A stretch of DNA of 64,000 bases from Cryptomeria japonica (GCF_030272615.1 NC_081415.1:603097644-603161643); one strand, 5' to 3'. Numbered from the stretch's first letter, positions 1-12,852 are shown. The notes: generated by a model from the sequence alone, not told the origin. Program-made: numbers and translations.

Positions 1-1317
1 TAAAGTTTAATGGGTGTTAGACATGTTTTTTGTGTGTTTATTTGGTCCATGTGTGTGGATCCCAACCTTAGGAGGTATGACAAGTTTTTGAGCAAAATTG
101 CAAAAAATGCAACTTTCTATAACTTGGTTGGGGGAAGCCTTTCAATGGCTCCAACCTACTCCAAATTCAGTGGGAAACCATTGGAGAGTAGTGTAATCCT
201 TTTGGGCTTGATTCCCAAGGTTTTTGGTTTTGGAGTTTGAGTTATGAAGCAATAATACTCAAAACAATTTAGTTTTCCCAAAAATTTTGAGTTTGCAGGG
301 GTTGTACATGACTATATGGATTGAATTGAATCCCACCATCCATGAAGTAGATATGAGGATGAAATAGTTTTCTTTTGGTGGTATTCTAAGGTCTCAATCA
401 TTCGGGAGTAGAGAAAAATCTTCATTCTACTAACTATAACCCCGAAAACTTAGGTTTTGGAGAGGGTTTTGAACCAAAAATTGCTTTATGTTGCACTCCA
501 GTCCACTAGAAGACTCTTCCTTTGGAGGGATGCAAGATAAACCTTTGTATTTTAGTTTTTTCATGTTTTTTTTCAAGGGAGACCTTGTTGTGTGGATAAA
601 AGAACAGATTTAGGTAGGCATCTCTATGTGACTACCTAGGATAAGTTTTAGGACAGTCATCATAATTTGTCTGAGCGATGGATTCTCGGAATGCAACCTT
701 GGAATTAGAATTTTTTCACTACCCCCCACATGTGCATTAAGTTGATTTTTCATTTGGTCTATCGGTAAAGGTACTTGCTTTGGAAAATAGGGTTAATTGC
801 CCCTATTAAGTCTCTTAGCCTCTAAAGGGAGTAGACCTTATATTTGTAGATCTAATCAAACCATTTTAAGGATCAGTATAACTTCCAAAATTGTGTTTGA
901 AATGATAAGTTGTTTGTATGGGTGTGTGGAATATTTTTGAGTTAAAGCCAAAACACTAGTATAAAAGGGCTACTAGTCGGAGGGGTAGGTTTACAAAGGA
1001 GGTATAAGTATTTGAAAGAGGTCTTAGATGTTGTGTGCTGACCAAATACAAAATCGTAAGGAGTGGGGATCACTAGTAGAACTTGTTAGAAGAGTTGAAG
1101 CCTTTTACTCATCTTACCCGTAAAGATTGACCGATAAAGCCTGTTTGAAGAGTTGAATCATATTACTCATCTTGAGTAGGCGTAAGACTAGGGAGTGTGT
1201 GTAGTATCATCCAAGGTGTAGAGTCCTTCCTTGCAAGACCCTCGTGAGTAGTTGAAGGGTCACTAGCCTAACATGATTTGGGCTTGCTATTAGGAGTTTT
1301 ATGTAGGCCTCTGCATC
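1..1317. other. Unassigned left-edge sequence
   Basis: I recognise no gene, RNA or repeat family here. The only open frames are short and lack motifs. Around 1085-1185 a short phrase ending in ACTCATCTT occurs twice, about 65 bp apart. The E-family LTR begins abruptly at about 1318, missing its first half. This stretch could therefore be the end of a further insertion that starts outside the window, or older flanking DNA. Confidence 0.5.
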
Positions 1318-1891
1318 AATGTTACAATACATAACCATATACCATCTCCCTATTTTATATCTTACTTTTTTTATATCACAAATGAGATCTTACATATATA
1401 CCACAACCTAAGACCAAATGTCTAGGTCGGCTCGACAAGAATATTACAATTAAATCAATTACAAATAAGATGGGATGCCTCATGTCGGCTCAATACATTT
1501 ACAAAAATATCCAATTAATCAAATCATCTTCATAAAGTGTCATGCTGATCTGGAATAGATAATGCATGCCGGTCCATAACCTAGACCAATTTGCTCATAA
1601 CAACAAATATGTCAACCTGATTAGACCAATATCCAAGATACCAAATCCAAGTATCCAAACCATGTCTTTGACATAACCAAGTGATCTCCAGATGGTAACA
1701 AGTCATTTTGAATGTCGGTGAATAATATAACATGTCAGTGAATGATATACCAATGATTGTACATAAGTCACTGAACTTACCAGTGAACATAATGTGTCAG
1801 TTCAACATAACCAAAGATCTTTAGAAGGATAAGTGTTGAATAGTGTTGACATCAGTGACACAACCAATGCAACACATCCATAGTACCAACA
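1318..1891 (-). repeat. Left (3') LTR of E, truncated
   Basis: Matches the distal half of the middle LTR (from about 37583, resuming after its solo-LTR insert to 39315) and of the right LTR (52690-53261). The first roughly 500 bp, starting TGTTAGGACCC in the middle copy, are absent. It ends ACCAACA at 1891, directly followed by the C-rich complement of a polypurine tract. Confidence 0.8.
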
Positions 1892-1905
1892 ATATCCCCC
1901 TTTGG
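1892..1905 (-). other. Polypurine tract of E1
   Basis: Read on the minus strand this is CCAAAGGGGGATAT directly before the LTR start TGTTGG. A PPT primes plus-strand cDNA synthesis. The same context occurs at copy C (39318-39329) and, strikingly, at E2 (51293-51304). Confidence 0.75.
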
Positions 1906-2268
1906 CATTGATGGAAACACAAGATGGAAAATCATCTAAGTGCCAAAATAGAATGCGAAAAACCAAAAAACAACAATCTCTAGAATAGATCAATACCAGA
2001 TATCAAAATATAAATGCAGAAAGTATATATCACTCCCCCAATAAGTAATCTCTCCCCAAAGGATAATGTATGTTTTTCTACAGATATCTCTCTCCCTCTG
2101 ACATCAAATGCCAAATCAAAACAAATAGAAGATACAACCAATACATAGAACCAATTTCAATAAATTGTTATATCCAACTTCTCCCCCTGAGAAGTAGCTC
2201 TCCTCCATCAAAGTTGGAAAAAAAGTTTCTCTATAAATTTTGTCAGTTTGATGCCAATCATCAGTCGT

Positions 2269-3071
2269 CTAAGTCTCTACTAGTAATGGTATAACCTCAA
2301 GCTGCCCTCTGAGATATTCAAAAGTTTCCTTAGGCAAAGGCTTAGTAAAGATATCTGCAATCTACTCTTTAGTACTCACATAAACCAATCTCACTTCTTT
2401 CGCTTCAACATTCTCTTTCAAAAAAGTATATTTCATAGAAACATGTTTAGTTTTAGAGTGAAATACCAAATTCTTAGATATATCAATTGTTGTTGAATTA
2501 TCATTGTAAATGATTATAGGTTCTTTTCATTTTACCTTTATGTCCTTCAACAATTGCTTAATCCATAATACCTAAGTACAATTAGTTGTTGTTGCAACAT
2601 ATTCTGATTCTACTATTGATAATGACGTACAACTATGTTTCTTGCTCAACCATGAAATCAATCTACTACCAAGAAAGAATGGCCCATTGATGGTTCTCTT
2701 TTTGTCATCTACATCTCTTGCCCAATTTGCATCGGTGTATGCACATAAATCAAGAATGTTATCTTTAGGATACCATAAACCAAGATTTGTTGTGCCTTGT
2801 AGATACTAGAAAATCCTTTTCACTGCTGATTCATGATTTTCTCTAGGATTGCTCTGAAATCCTGAAACAATACATACTACATTCATTATATTAGGTCTTT
2901 TTTGTGTTAAATATAGTAAACATCCAATCATAGATTTGTATCTTGTCGGATTAATAGGAGCTAAATCATTCTTTAATGTCAATTTACCAGTTGTAGTCAT
3001 AGGAGTACCGGTTTAGAGTTTTCCATACCAAATTTCTTCAATAGTTCTCTCAAGTACTTTGTTTGATATAT
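2269..3071 (-). pseudogene. E1 copia RNase H and C-terminal pol, broken
   Basis: Minus-strand translation gives the end of the RT connection domain (KSMIGCLLYLTQKRPNIMN) and then a copia RNase H with the CAYTDANWA and SEYVATTTNCT blocks. It ends in the usual copia C-terminus IADIFTKPLPKETFEYLRGQ, with a stop at 2269-2271. Internal stops include UAG before VLW and UAG before IADIFTK. Copy C reads TQVLW at the first site, and EQIADIFTK is the family norm at the second, so both fit CAG to TAG. The frame is cut at 3071 by the Tekay solo LTR and continues into RT at 7267. A non-functional relic. Confidence 0.8.
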
Positions 3072-3785
3072 TGTCATGCCCAACTTTTGGGCACGAACGG
3101 AATAATTTTTTAAAAAAAAATACTTGACTAATTAACGACTTACTTAATTAATATAATGCAACTTTGTTTGGTCTTAACTATATTTGTGTAAATCATGTAA
3201 TTAAGTTCAATTAAGTGATAGGGTTAACTAAGTCATCTACGAGCTAAAATTTCTCCCAAAAAGATTATCGCTGATCCCATTAAGAAATGATTAAAATTTC
3301 AAGCATAACGAAAAAATCTCCAATTTAAATGATTTAAAATTTATCTTATCGTTCTAAACCACCTAGGTTATAAATTTGATTGTTCTAGTTATTAAACCAC
3401 CTCATAAAAATAAAATCCCCATGAGTTTAAATTACATTATAATTTATCGCTTAAAGGGCCCTCTTGCCCTCACAAATATCATTGAGCTTATATATTTTTT
3501 TTTGTCTCATCTGCCTAAGTATTCAAAATCTTCTTATAAAAATACTTCTACATTTGCCCAATATTCTTTTAAAAGAAAAAAAATTCAAAACTTAATTTTA
3601 CATCTAGCAAATTTTTAGTCCAAATAAGTACTAAAATTAATCTACTTACTTATGAATTTTATCTATAAGTAAATAAGTATATTCAAAAGAGGGGGTTTTG
3701 GGCTTTTATTCTACTATTAAATTATCCCATTTAAATAATTCCCCCCCCACCACACACATGCTTATTTTAAATTGTGTGTGTGTTT

Positions 3786-3812
3786 GCCCTAACCCGAAAC
3801 TAGGGTTAGGGC
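3786..3812. repeat. CCCTAA-type hairpin in chromovirus LTR, copy 1
   Basis: Inverted repeat GCCCTAACCC / GGGTTAGGGC with a 7-nt spacer. The arms carry the plant telobox core. The same hairpin is retained in both other LTRs of this family at 12635 and 22052. Confidence 0.7.
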
Positions 3813-4378
3813 GAATATGTTATTACCAAACTTCTTTTTTTTCATGCTGTGTGTGTGAGTGAAGTCCATTATTTTTTTTTATCTCTTAAGCCTGTGTGTG
3901 TGTGTGTTGTGTGCAGGTCGGTCGGCGGCCACGAGAGACAACGTGCAAGGCCGAACCCGCAATCGGACCCTACCTTTTTTGTGTTTGTTTTATTAACCGA
4001 GCGGATGGGCGAAGGGAGGGCCGAGCAGAGGAGGGAGAACGGCGAAGCAAAAGAGGGGAGAGGGCGGAGCGGAGCGGAGTAAACCAAAAAAAATTGCGCG
4101 CCATTTCTTTTTTTTTTATTGCCACGCGGTTGTGGGAGGGGGAAATGTGGGGGTGCCACTGGCTGCGGCCCGCGCGTTGACATGCTATACTCCATTTTTT
4201 TTTGTTTTTGAGATGTTAAGGTGCATTTTTTAATCGGTGTTTATAAGATATGAAATATACACAACATAAGATTTTATATATATGTTTTAATAAGTCCCTT
4301 TTTTTTGGTTTTAAAGATTAACAGGCATTACATGTCTTTTTTAAAAGAAACATGAACAGAATTATTTGTACATAAAAA

Positions 4379-4426
4379 TATATATATGTATATTTATATA
4401 TATATATATGTATATATATATGTGTG

Positions 4427-4497
<71 letters not shown>
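4379..4497. repeat. TA/TG microsatellite
   Basis: Interrupted TA dinucleotides pass into an uninterrupted TG run of about 60 bp (from about 4437). It occupies the LTR position where the other family copies carry TA arrays. Confidence 0.9.
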
Positions 4498-4499
<2 letters not shown>

Positions 4500-7266
4500 A
4501 TATTTTTATAAAAGTGGATGCAACCAGATTTAGTAATAATATACATAACTGTTTTTTTTTTCTCTTAGCCCCTTTTTTAAAATGAACAGATTTTCAGAAT
4601 ATCACTTAAATGCATAAAATGTATTTTTTTTTTTTTTGCCAAATAAACTAAGACTAGATGCAAGTTTTTTTTTGATAAAGAAATAGACTAACTAGCATAA
4701 GATTCATCTCAGCCTGAATGGAAAAATAGTACAGATTTAATCAAAATTTGCAGCAGCATATTTAGCTTTAAGAAATATGGAGCCACAACTAATATTAATT
4801 TCAGTTTACACAAAAGTGTATCTATATATATTATTTTTTTTTTAAATGAAAAACATGAAGATTTAAATGTAACTAACACATTTCTTTCTCTTTTTGCAAA
4901 ACTACCAAGGTAGGAAAAATACTATGTATTTCATTAACAGATGTAGATACAAATAAGCATGGTTACAAAGGGGTTTTGAAAATAAAACAACTACATTTTC
5001 CTTTCCATGGTAATAGAAATACATTGCTTTACTTTTTGGAAAATAAACACAACAATGACTTTCTCTTTCTTTTACAAGCTAATATTGAATACATAATTAT
5101 TCTCTCCTTGTAATAAACACAATCTAGCTCACTTTTTTTTTTCCTTTACAAACTTCAATAGTAATTACATTATCTTTTAACTTTTTCTGCAACATAAAAC
5201 AACAACATAGCTCTTTAATCCATCTTTTCCCATACCATGCAACCTGCAACAAAACACATCTTTGACCATGGAGAGCTCACCTCCCAGCCTAGGCTTACTA
5301 GAAGCCACCCCCGAGCTTGGAGAACCAAGCACTAGACGGGTTACAAACAAGCAAACTCTACAACAAACATAGGAAGACACTCAACATACAAGTTTCCCAT
5401 CCCAAGCTACACTTTCACCACATTCATGATGATTCTTCCATGGGTGGAAGTGGACCAAGTACCAATGGGGAGATTGCAAGCCAAATACAACACAAGCCAC
5501 CTCATGGCAATACAAATGCAACAAAATACTTCCACAATCCTTATGCCCCCCAAAAGGCTCAAGGCCATATTTACTCCCCTTATGACCCCCAAATGCATAC
5601 ACAAGGCTATGCAACAAGGGTCACAAAGGACACCTTTGAGATCACTCTCCATAAGGAGAGCCTCTCACCCAAGGCTGTCATACTCCTTCCACCCCAAGAT
5701 CATCCTACCCTCCCAAGAGTAGGAGATCTTGGACACTCCCAAAAACAACAAGAACACAAAACAAAACACATAGAAATGAAACTACACATTCTTTACTTCA
5801 ACCAAAAACTTCATAAAACACTCTCTTTACAAGCATCTCTTTTCTTCAACGAAACAACATAAACTAACACATACAACATAAGCAAGAGGAGATAAGAAGA
5901 AACCAACCTTATTCTGCCAATAGGTATGCTAAAATTAGTTGGGGATGAGCTGCCCAATTCCACACAAACTTTTCTCCAAATTCCTCCAAAAATTCTATTC
6001 TCCTACTAGTTTTTCAAAACAAAGCATAATCTCCAAAAATGGAGATTGGGTGATTACTCACTAAGTCTCCAATTCTTGCCTAAGAAGGCCTCTCACACAC
6101 TTCCCAACCCCTTGGGTGAGGTGAGAGTTCCCATTGGTTGCCCTTCCCAAACTCTTACACATTACTAAAATTGGAAAGGGAAAAGGTGGGAGAAGATGGG
6201 GAAGAGAGTTTGACATCAAAAGGGAAGGTTGTCTATCCTAGGAGGAACTTTCTAAGTTGAATTTTCGTTCATCTTAGAAACACCACTTTTTGAAGTGACT
6301 AAATAGTCACATGGGAGAAGCCACATGTTTCAAAATACCCCTAACCCATAGGTATACCCTTTGGACCTTTGGAAAAGCCCTAAAAATGACCCTAGGAGTC
6401 CATTAAACCCTTTGGAAACCCAACTGAAGTTTACCTACGGGTCAAACTTGAGTTGACCACTCCCAAGACTCCCTACCCAAGGCAAATTTGGGACCACACT
6501 CATGTTTTTGAATGACTTGGGTAGAAACAAAACTCCCTCCAAGAGACAAGTCAAAATCAATGACACTAATCAACACATGTGTCAAGTGACACAACAAAAA
6601 TACAATATAAAAATCACACATGGAATTTGTCTCTTGTAGGATTACACATATAAATATAAATTAATTTTAACACTCAAGCATTATACACTTCACAAATAAA
6701 ATACATTACAAATGGGGTGTTGCCTCTCCAAATAGACAACTCCCAGCTTAACAAACGCACATTGGTCTAGGTTTGGTTCTCCATATAAATTCCATGGTCA
6801 CATGGATAATTATCCTGCGCATCTCAATTAACACATTAGTAATTCCAAATAATCACAATTATACATAATCAAATACATGGATTTCATTGCACATCAAACA
6901 CTTCATACATTGGCAACAATAATTCAATATCTCTTTCAATTAAATTTGATTTCACATTAGCAAGTAACGTAATTCTCAAAATTGAACCATTCATACAATA
7001 AGCATCATTTTTCTATCATCAAAATGAAGTCCTGCAAATTCCAATAATGACATTCACCATAGCAATGTAATTCTATTCTAGCAACATATCTAAAGTTTCA
7101 TAATCATCATGCATAAAATAAAGCATCAACATATGTCAATGTGATCCAAATCATGGAATCATATAAGTTCTAAGTCCATCAAGCATAAAATAAAGCATCC
7201 ATAATAGTCTCAATATGCAAATAACTGAAAATGTCAAGCTGAGTCGGGGTAGGGCCTCACATATAT

Positions 7267-8013
7267 GAATATACCTTTATCATTCTCTGAAATCTGCAAT
7301 CTTGAAAAGAATTTTATCTCCCCAATCATAGATATTTAGAATTCTTCCTACATCTTATTAGCAAAGTCTTTACATAATCCATCTTCTCCTCTAAAAATGA
7401 TGTCATCAACAAAAAATTCAAAAACCAAGATGTCTTCATTAGTCACTTTTAAATATAAGTTGCTATCAACATTACCTTTAGTGTAACCAAGCTTCAAAAG
7501 ATATTTGTCCAATCTAGCATACCAAGCTCTAGGAGCTTGCTTCAATCCACATAAAACTTTCCTTAATCTGCAAACCATATCTTTATCATTTTTCAATGAA
7601 AATCCATCAGGTTGTTCAATGTAAACTTCCTCTTCAAGATCACCATTCAGAAATAAACATTTTACATCCATTTGATATACTTTATAGTTCTTGTAGGCTG
7701 CAAATGCAAGAAATTATCTGATTGCTTCAATTCTAGCTACCGGTGCAAAGGTTTCATTGTAGTCAATCACCTCTTTCTGTGAATATTCTTTACACACTAA
7801 TCTTGCTTTGTTTCTGATTACCTTACCATCTTCATTAAGTTTATTTCTGAATACCCATTTAGTTCCAATTACATTTTTATCTTTAGGTCGGGGAAGCAAT
7901 GTCCATGTATTGTTCTTTTCAATTTGTTCTAATTCATCTTCCATAAATTTAATCCAATGTTTATCTTCACATGCCTCAATAAAAGATGTTGGTTCAATTT
8001 GACAATTAAACAT
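7267..8013 (-). pseudogene. E1 copia reverse transcriptase, N-terminal half, broken
   Basis: Minus-strand translation shows the start of copia RT: FIEACEDKHWIKFMEDEL, NNTWTLLPRP, then GTKWVFRNKLNEDGK, KARLVCKEYSQ and [20 protein letters not shown], and later [18 protein letters not shown]. The catalytic YxDD box is present as FVDD near 7400. A stop interrupts the frame at about 7714, and another follows ANKM at 7348. The domain is separated from its integrase (34701-35580) by the X array and from its RNase H by the solo LTR. Compare the more complete copy at 40253-41215. Confidence 0.82.
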
Positions 8014-8480
8014 TGTGAGATTTTGCCAAGATCTAGAGGCAATGGAAAGCACAAATAGAGAGACAAAATAGATGATATGAATAAACTGTATTCTATCAAG
8101 ATGCAAAATATGATGAATTGGATCATTACAACATATTCAATGATTGTTTGTACAAACAAAGTAGATGAGCCTTCTTATATAGGCAAGGCTATATGGATAT
8201 GTGAGCACATAAACATGACATGTGACTCAATAAGAAACAAGGGTAGGTAGGAAATAGGTGTGGGTAGGTAGGAGAAACAATATGATATTCCACATGAGGT
8301 GGAATGTAACAACAAGATAAGATCAACACCATAAAAGGTGGGAATTCTCCTACACACACCATCCCAATGTGGCACAAACACCCAAGTGTCTCATACCCAA
8401 AATACTATTAAATGGATGTACCTAAGTAAAATTAAGTAAAGTGTAATAATATCCAAGATGAATAATTATTTACACCAACA
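8014..8480 (-). repeat. X LTR 1 (3' terminal LTR)
   Basis: Starts TGTGAGATTTTGCC and ends TTTACACCAACA. It shares sequence along its length with LTR 2 and LTR 3 and, more distantly, with both LTRs of copia D. Confidence 0.9.
8174..8183 (-). promoter_or_regulatory. LTR TATA box
   Basis: The minus strand reads CCTATATAAG, conserved at the same place in all three X LTRs and both D LTRs, while the surrounding sequence differs between families. It fits a core promoter driving element RNA leftward. Confidence 0.6.
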
Positions 8481-10031
8481 CCCCCACTTAAGTGCAACTT
8501 AGGGGGATTGCACTAAAGTCTACAGTGCAACTAAGCAATGCAAGATGGGTCCTGGCCACAAGGCCATGTTAGGTACCCATGTACAAATGCAAATGCAAAT
8601 GCAATCTCCCATAAAGAAGGGAAAGAGAGAAAACCCCAATGGGAAAAAACTCCCCCCCAAAAGAGAGATGATGAAAGCACACAATGCTCTCAATGATGAA
8701 TGAGAAGAACAAAAAAAATGTCCCCCCATAAGAGAGAAGAAGATACCATGAAGCTCCCCCTCAATGTTGAATCTCCGATAAAGATGGTACAATGATGATG
8801 ACCAAAATACCTCCCCATATGGAAGAAAAAGAGCCTATGCTACACCAAAAATGTCAGTGTGACAAAACCAGGTACCAAGTCGATAACGATGAATCACTCA
8901 CTGCAACAAAAAGAAGATCAAGCATGGAGACAACCTACTTTGAGCATCATCTAGATACTCGTAAATGGCAGAAATACTAGTACAATCTAAGTCTCATGGG
9001 AGCCATGCACAAATGTGTACAATCTAAGTCTCAATTGGAGCCATGCACCAAGTCTCACAAGATATTCCTAATCTACATGTATAAGAGGATTACATCAAAT
9101 AGTCAACAATGATAGGATACAAAGAGGTGTGGCACTTTATCATAGTGTGAGTACAAAATTTCTCAAGCAAGAGAATACATCATGATAAAATATTAAAATG
9201 TGGAAATATAGAAATGATGCCACCAACAAAGAAGCCCTATAGAATACTCCAGATGAAGATGCCTCCAAATGGAATTTTACCAAGAGATATAAATGAAGAA
9301 CTGACCCCCCATAAAAAGATCATGTTGTCACTTGCAAATAATGGAAAATTGGACTTCTGATTTCAACTTTACAACTTCTCAAAATGATATATAAGAGACT
9401 TCAACAAATACTGCTAGTTATCTAAACTGAGATCCAAGAAAAATACAAGTACCAAATAGGCCAAAAAATGACCAAATATTGAAAGTACAATTTCTACTCA
9501 AAATCATTGTAAACTAATGGCATATTATGAAAGTAGACAGAAAATTATGCACTCTCAAAAAAAACGTCACCTAAATTGGTGGTCGTATGACCCCAAACAA
9601 AGCCTCCAAAGTTGTAAAAATTGAGATTTCATGATTTCTGAAAAAACCTATATTTGAAAAATAGTAAACTCCTGCACCACTGAATAGATCACAAAATTCT
9701 ACTTGAAAACAAAAAACATTTCTTGAGAAAAGGATTCTAGATGAGTGAGATATCACTATTTAAAAATTGCCTGCAAAATTAAAATTTTTGGAAAATTTTT
9801 GTCGCAGCTTCAAACTTCAAATACCTCTAGATTTGGCCTCTGTAGTCTGATTTGGAAGAAAAAAAGGCAAAAAAAACTTTCTTCGACCTACTTAATCCAA
9901 TGGTAACCTTATATTTGACCAATCAAACTTCAATAATAACTTGCAATAGAAAGCTCCAAAATGCAAACCCTAAGTAGCATCAAATTTATCTCATTTAGCA
10001 AACCAATGGCACTCTAATGGCTCTGATACCA
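8481..10031 (-). mobile_element. X internal region 1, non-coding
   Basis: About 1.55 kb between LTR 1 and LTR 2. The left end has a PPT (GGGGG directly before the LTR start). The part 8640-8830, with repeated A- and C-runs, and the part about 9110-9900 both resemble the non-coding ends of copia D (57240-57380 and 61560-62050). No frame encodes a recognisable retroelement domain; the longest frames are short and motif-free. Gag, protease, integrase and RT are simply absent. Confidence 0.8.
10020..10031 (-). other. Primer-binding site of X unit 1
   Basis: The minus strand reads TGGTATCAGAGC, the 12-nt complement of plant initiator tRNA-Met, directly abutting LTR 2. Confidence 0.85.
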
Positions 10032-10497
10032 TTTGAGATTTTGCCAACATCTAGAGGCAACATAAAACATAAATAGAGAGACAAAATAGATGATAGGAAT
10101 AAACTGTATTCTATCAAGATGCAAAATATGATCAACTAGATCATTACAAGATATTCAATGATTATTCATACAACAAAGTAGATGAGCCTTCTTATATAGG
10201 CAAGGCTATGTGGATATGTGAGCACACAAACATGACATGTGGCTCAATAAGAAAAAAGGGTAGGTAGGAAATAGGTTTGGGTAGGTAGGAGAAACAATAT
10301 GATATTCCACATGAGGTGGAATGTAACAACAAGATAAGATCAACACCATAAAATGTGGAAATTCTCCTACACACACCATCCCAATGTGGCACAAACACCC
10401 AAGTGTCTCATACCCAAACTACTATTATATGCATGTACCTAAGTAAACTTCAATAAAGTGTAATAATATCCAAGATGAATAATTATTTACACCCACA
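10032..10497 (-). repeat. X LTR 2 (shared middle LTR)
   Basis: Serves at once as the 5' LTR of the left unit and the 3' LTR of the right unit. It begins TTTGAG where the other copies have TGTGAG, so the terminal TG is mutated. It ends TACACCCACA. Confidence 0.88.
10191..10200 (-). promoter_or_regulatory. LTR TATA box
   Basis: Same CCTATATAAG (minus strand) as in LTR 1. Confidence 0.55.
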
Positions 10498-11730
10498 CCC
10501 CCCCTTAAGTGTAACTTAGGGGGAATGCACTAAAGTCTACAATGCAACTAAGTAATGCAAAATGGGTCCTGGCTACAAGGCCATGTTAGGTACCCATGTA
10601 CAAATGAAAATGAAAATGCAATCGCCCATAAAGCAGGGAAAGAGAGAAAAAACCAATGGGAAAAACTTCTCCCCAAAAGAGAGATGATGAAAGCACACAA
10701 TGCTCTCAGTGATGAATGAGAAGAACAAAAATATGTCCCCCCCCATAAGAGAGAAGAAGATACCATGAAGCCCCCCCTCAATGTCGATCTCTGATAAAGA
10801 TGGTCCAATGATGATGACCAAAATACCTCCCCATATGGAAGAAAGAGAGCCTATGTTGCACCAAAAATGTCAAAGTGTGACAAAACCAGGTACCAAGTTG
10901 ATAATGATGAATCACTCGCTACAACAAAAAGAAGATCAGGCATGGAGACAACCTACTTTGAGCATCATCTAGATACTCATAAATGGAAGAAGTACTAGTA
11001 CAATCTAAGTCTCATGGAAGCCATGCACAAATGTGTACAATCTAAGTCTCAATTGGAGCCATGCACCAAGTCTCACAAGATATTCCTAATCTACGTGTAC
11101 AAGAGTATTACATCAAATAGTCAACAATGATAGGATACAAAGAGGTGTGGCACTTTATTATAGTGCAAGTACAAAATTTCTCAAGCAAGAGAATACATCA
11201 TGACAAAATATTAAAATGTGGAAACATAGAAATGATGTCACCAACAAAGAAGCCCTGTAGAATACTGTAGATGAAGATGCCTCCAAATGGAATTTTACCA
11301 AGGGATATAAAGCAACAACTGACCCCCCATAAAAAGATCATGTTGGCACTTTCAAATAATGGAAAATTGGACTTCTTATTTCAACTTTACAACTTCTCAA
11401 AATGATATATAAGAGACTTCAACAAATACTGCTGGTTATCTAAATTGAGATCCAAGCAAAATACAAGTACCAAATAGGCCAAAAAATGACCAAATACTGG
11501 AAGTACAATTTCTACTCAAAATCATTGTAAACTAATGGCATATTATGAAAGTAGATAGAAAATTATGCACTCTAATAAAAACATCACCTAAATTGGAGGT
11601 CGTATGACCCCAAACAAAGCCTCCAAAGTTGTAAAAATTGAGATTTCATGATTTCTGAAAAATCCTATATCTGAAAAACAAAAAACTATTGCAACACTAT
11701 ACAGATCACAAAATTCTACCCCAAAATAAA
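10498..11730 (-). mobile_element. X internal region 2, left part
   Basis: Near copy of 8481-9700 (PPT end, C-run blocks, no coding motifs). It stops at 11730, where the chromovirus enters, and continues at 33631. Joining the two parts restores the sequence seen uninterrupted at about 9690-9740. Confidence 0.85.
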
Positions 11731-12377
11731 TGTCATGCCCAAACTTTTGGGCACAAATGGAATAAATTTTTTTATTTTTTTTAAAATACTTAACTTAGTA
11801 CGACTAACCTAATTAAAATAATGCAATCTAGTTTGGTCTTAACTATGTTTTGAATGAATCAAACAATTAAATTAATTGGGCGATAAAATTATCTAAGTTA
11901 TAAGTGAGCTAATATTTCTCCACAAGAGTTATCACTAATCTTCCACTAATAATTTATTAAACTCTCTTAGCCAATAACGTCAAACTTAATATATAATCTC
12001 TAAAATTAATTGTCCAATCATCTCTTATAGTTCTTTAATTACCTAGGGACTAACTAATTAATCCTTAACTTATTTTAACAATAAGAATAATTTATCTAAC
12101 ACTTGACTAGAGGGTCAAATTAAACCCATAATAACATTTGTGCCATAAAATTATTTTAATAAAGGCCAAGATAATTTAACTTCTAAAGCTTCCTAATGCA
12201 AGGATAATAATTAATATTTCTCCCTAGACTTGACTCAAAAATGAATCTAAATCTAGCTCAAAAAAAAACCAAAAGAAAACTCTACTTAATAACAATAAAC
12301 CTTCACTAATGGGAACTTAAAGCAATAAAAATCACAAACTTATAAACCTAACATGTATATGCAGTTAATACACCAAA

Positions 12378-12383
<6 letters not shown>

Positions 12384-12450
<67 letters not shown>
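12384..12450. repeat. (TA)n microsatellite
   Basis: Uninterrupted TA run of about 67 bp. The equivalent site in the 5' LTR (about 21838-21864) is short and interrupted. Confidence 0.95.
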
Positions 12451-12453
<3 letters not shown>

Positions 12454-12634
12454 AAGTGAGGTTAAAAAATATTTATCACTTAATTTGCAAGGCCTTATGG
12501 GGATACCCTATTTAAATTTCAAATAGGGTTTTCCCCCCCTTTTTATTTCCCCATTTCCCCTTTTTTTTAAATTTATTTATACAAAACCCCTACACACACC
12601 TTTATTCTAAAGTAAGACACTTGTTAAGAGTTTT

Positions 12635-12661
12635 GCCCTAACCCAAAAATTGGGTTAGGGC
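12635..12661. repeat. CCCTAA-type hairpin in chromovirus LTR, copy 2
   Basis: GCCCTAACCCAA and TTGGGTTAGGGC pair perfectly over 12 bp with a 3-nt loop, followed on the plus strand by a T-run. Confidence 0.75.
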
Positions 12662-12852
12662 TTTTTTTTTTGTGTGTGTGTTTCGTATTATATATATTTT
12701 TTTGTGTTGAAGAGCTATGTGTGTGTGTGCAGGATGAGAGGCGGCGGCCATGGAGTCCCCAAGGGGCGGCGACCAAAAGAGAGATGATGGCGAGTGGAAA
12801 AAAATGGCGATGAAAAGCTAAAAAGCACTGGGCAGGGGTTTCCCCTGGGCGT

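Larger units (their letters stand above)
3072..7261 (-). mobile_element. Solo LTR of Tekay/Del chromovirus, 4.2 kb
   Basis: Starts TGTCATGCCC and ends GGCCTCACA, like the two LTRs of the full chromovirus (11731-16251 and 21178-33625). It is flanked by the perfect 5-bp target duplication TATAT (3067-3071 and 7262-7266). No internal region is present, so the element was lost by LTR-LTR recombination. It interrupts the E1 RT/RNase H reading frame. Its GC-rich block (3900-4185) and TG microsatellite differ from the corresponding parts of the two other copies, which explains its slightly shorter length. Confidence 0.92.

Noticed and set aside
3849-4195. Open frames on both strands in the GC-rich block of the solo LTR
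   Set aside because: The same LTR region in the other two copies has unrelated sequence, and the frames overlap on opposite strands with low-complexity Arg/Glu or Pro content.
7714-8106. Single intact gene of 130 codons
   Set aside because: The frame crosses the X/E1 insertion junction at 8013 and is a fusion of LTR and RT sequence.
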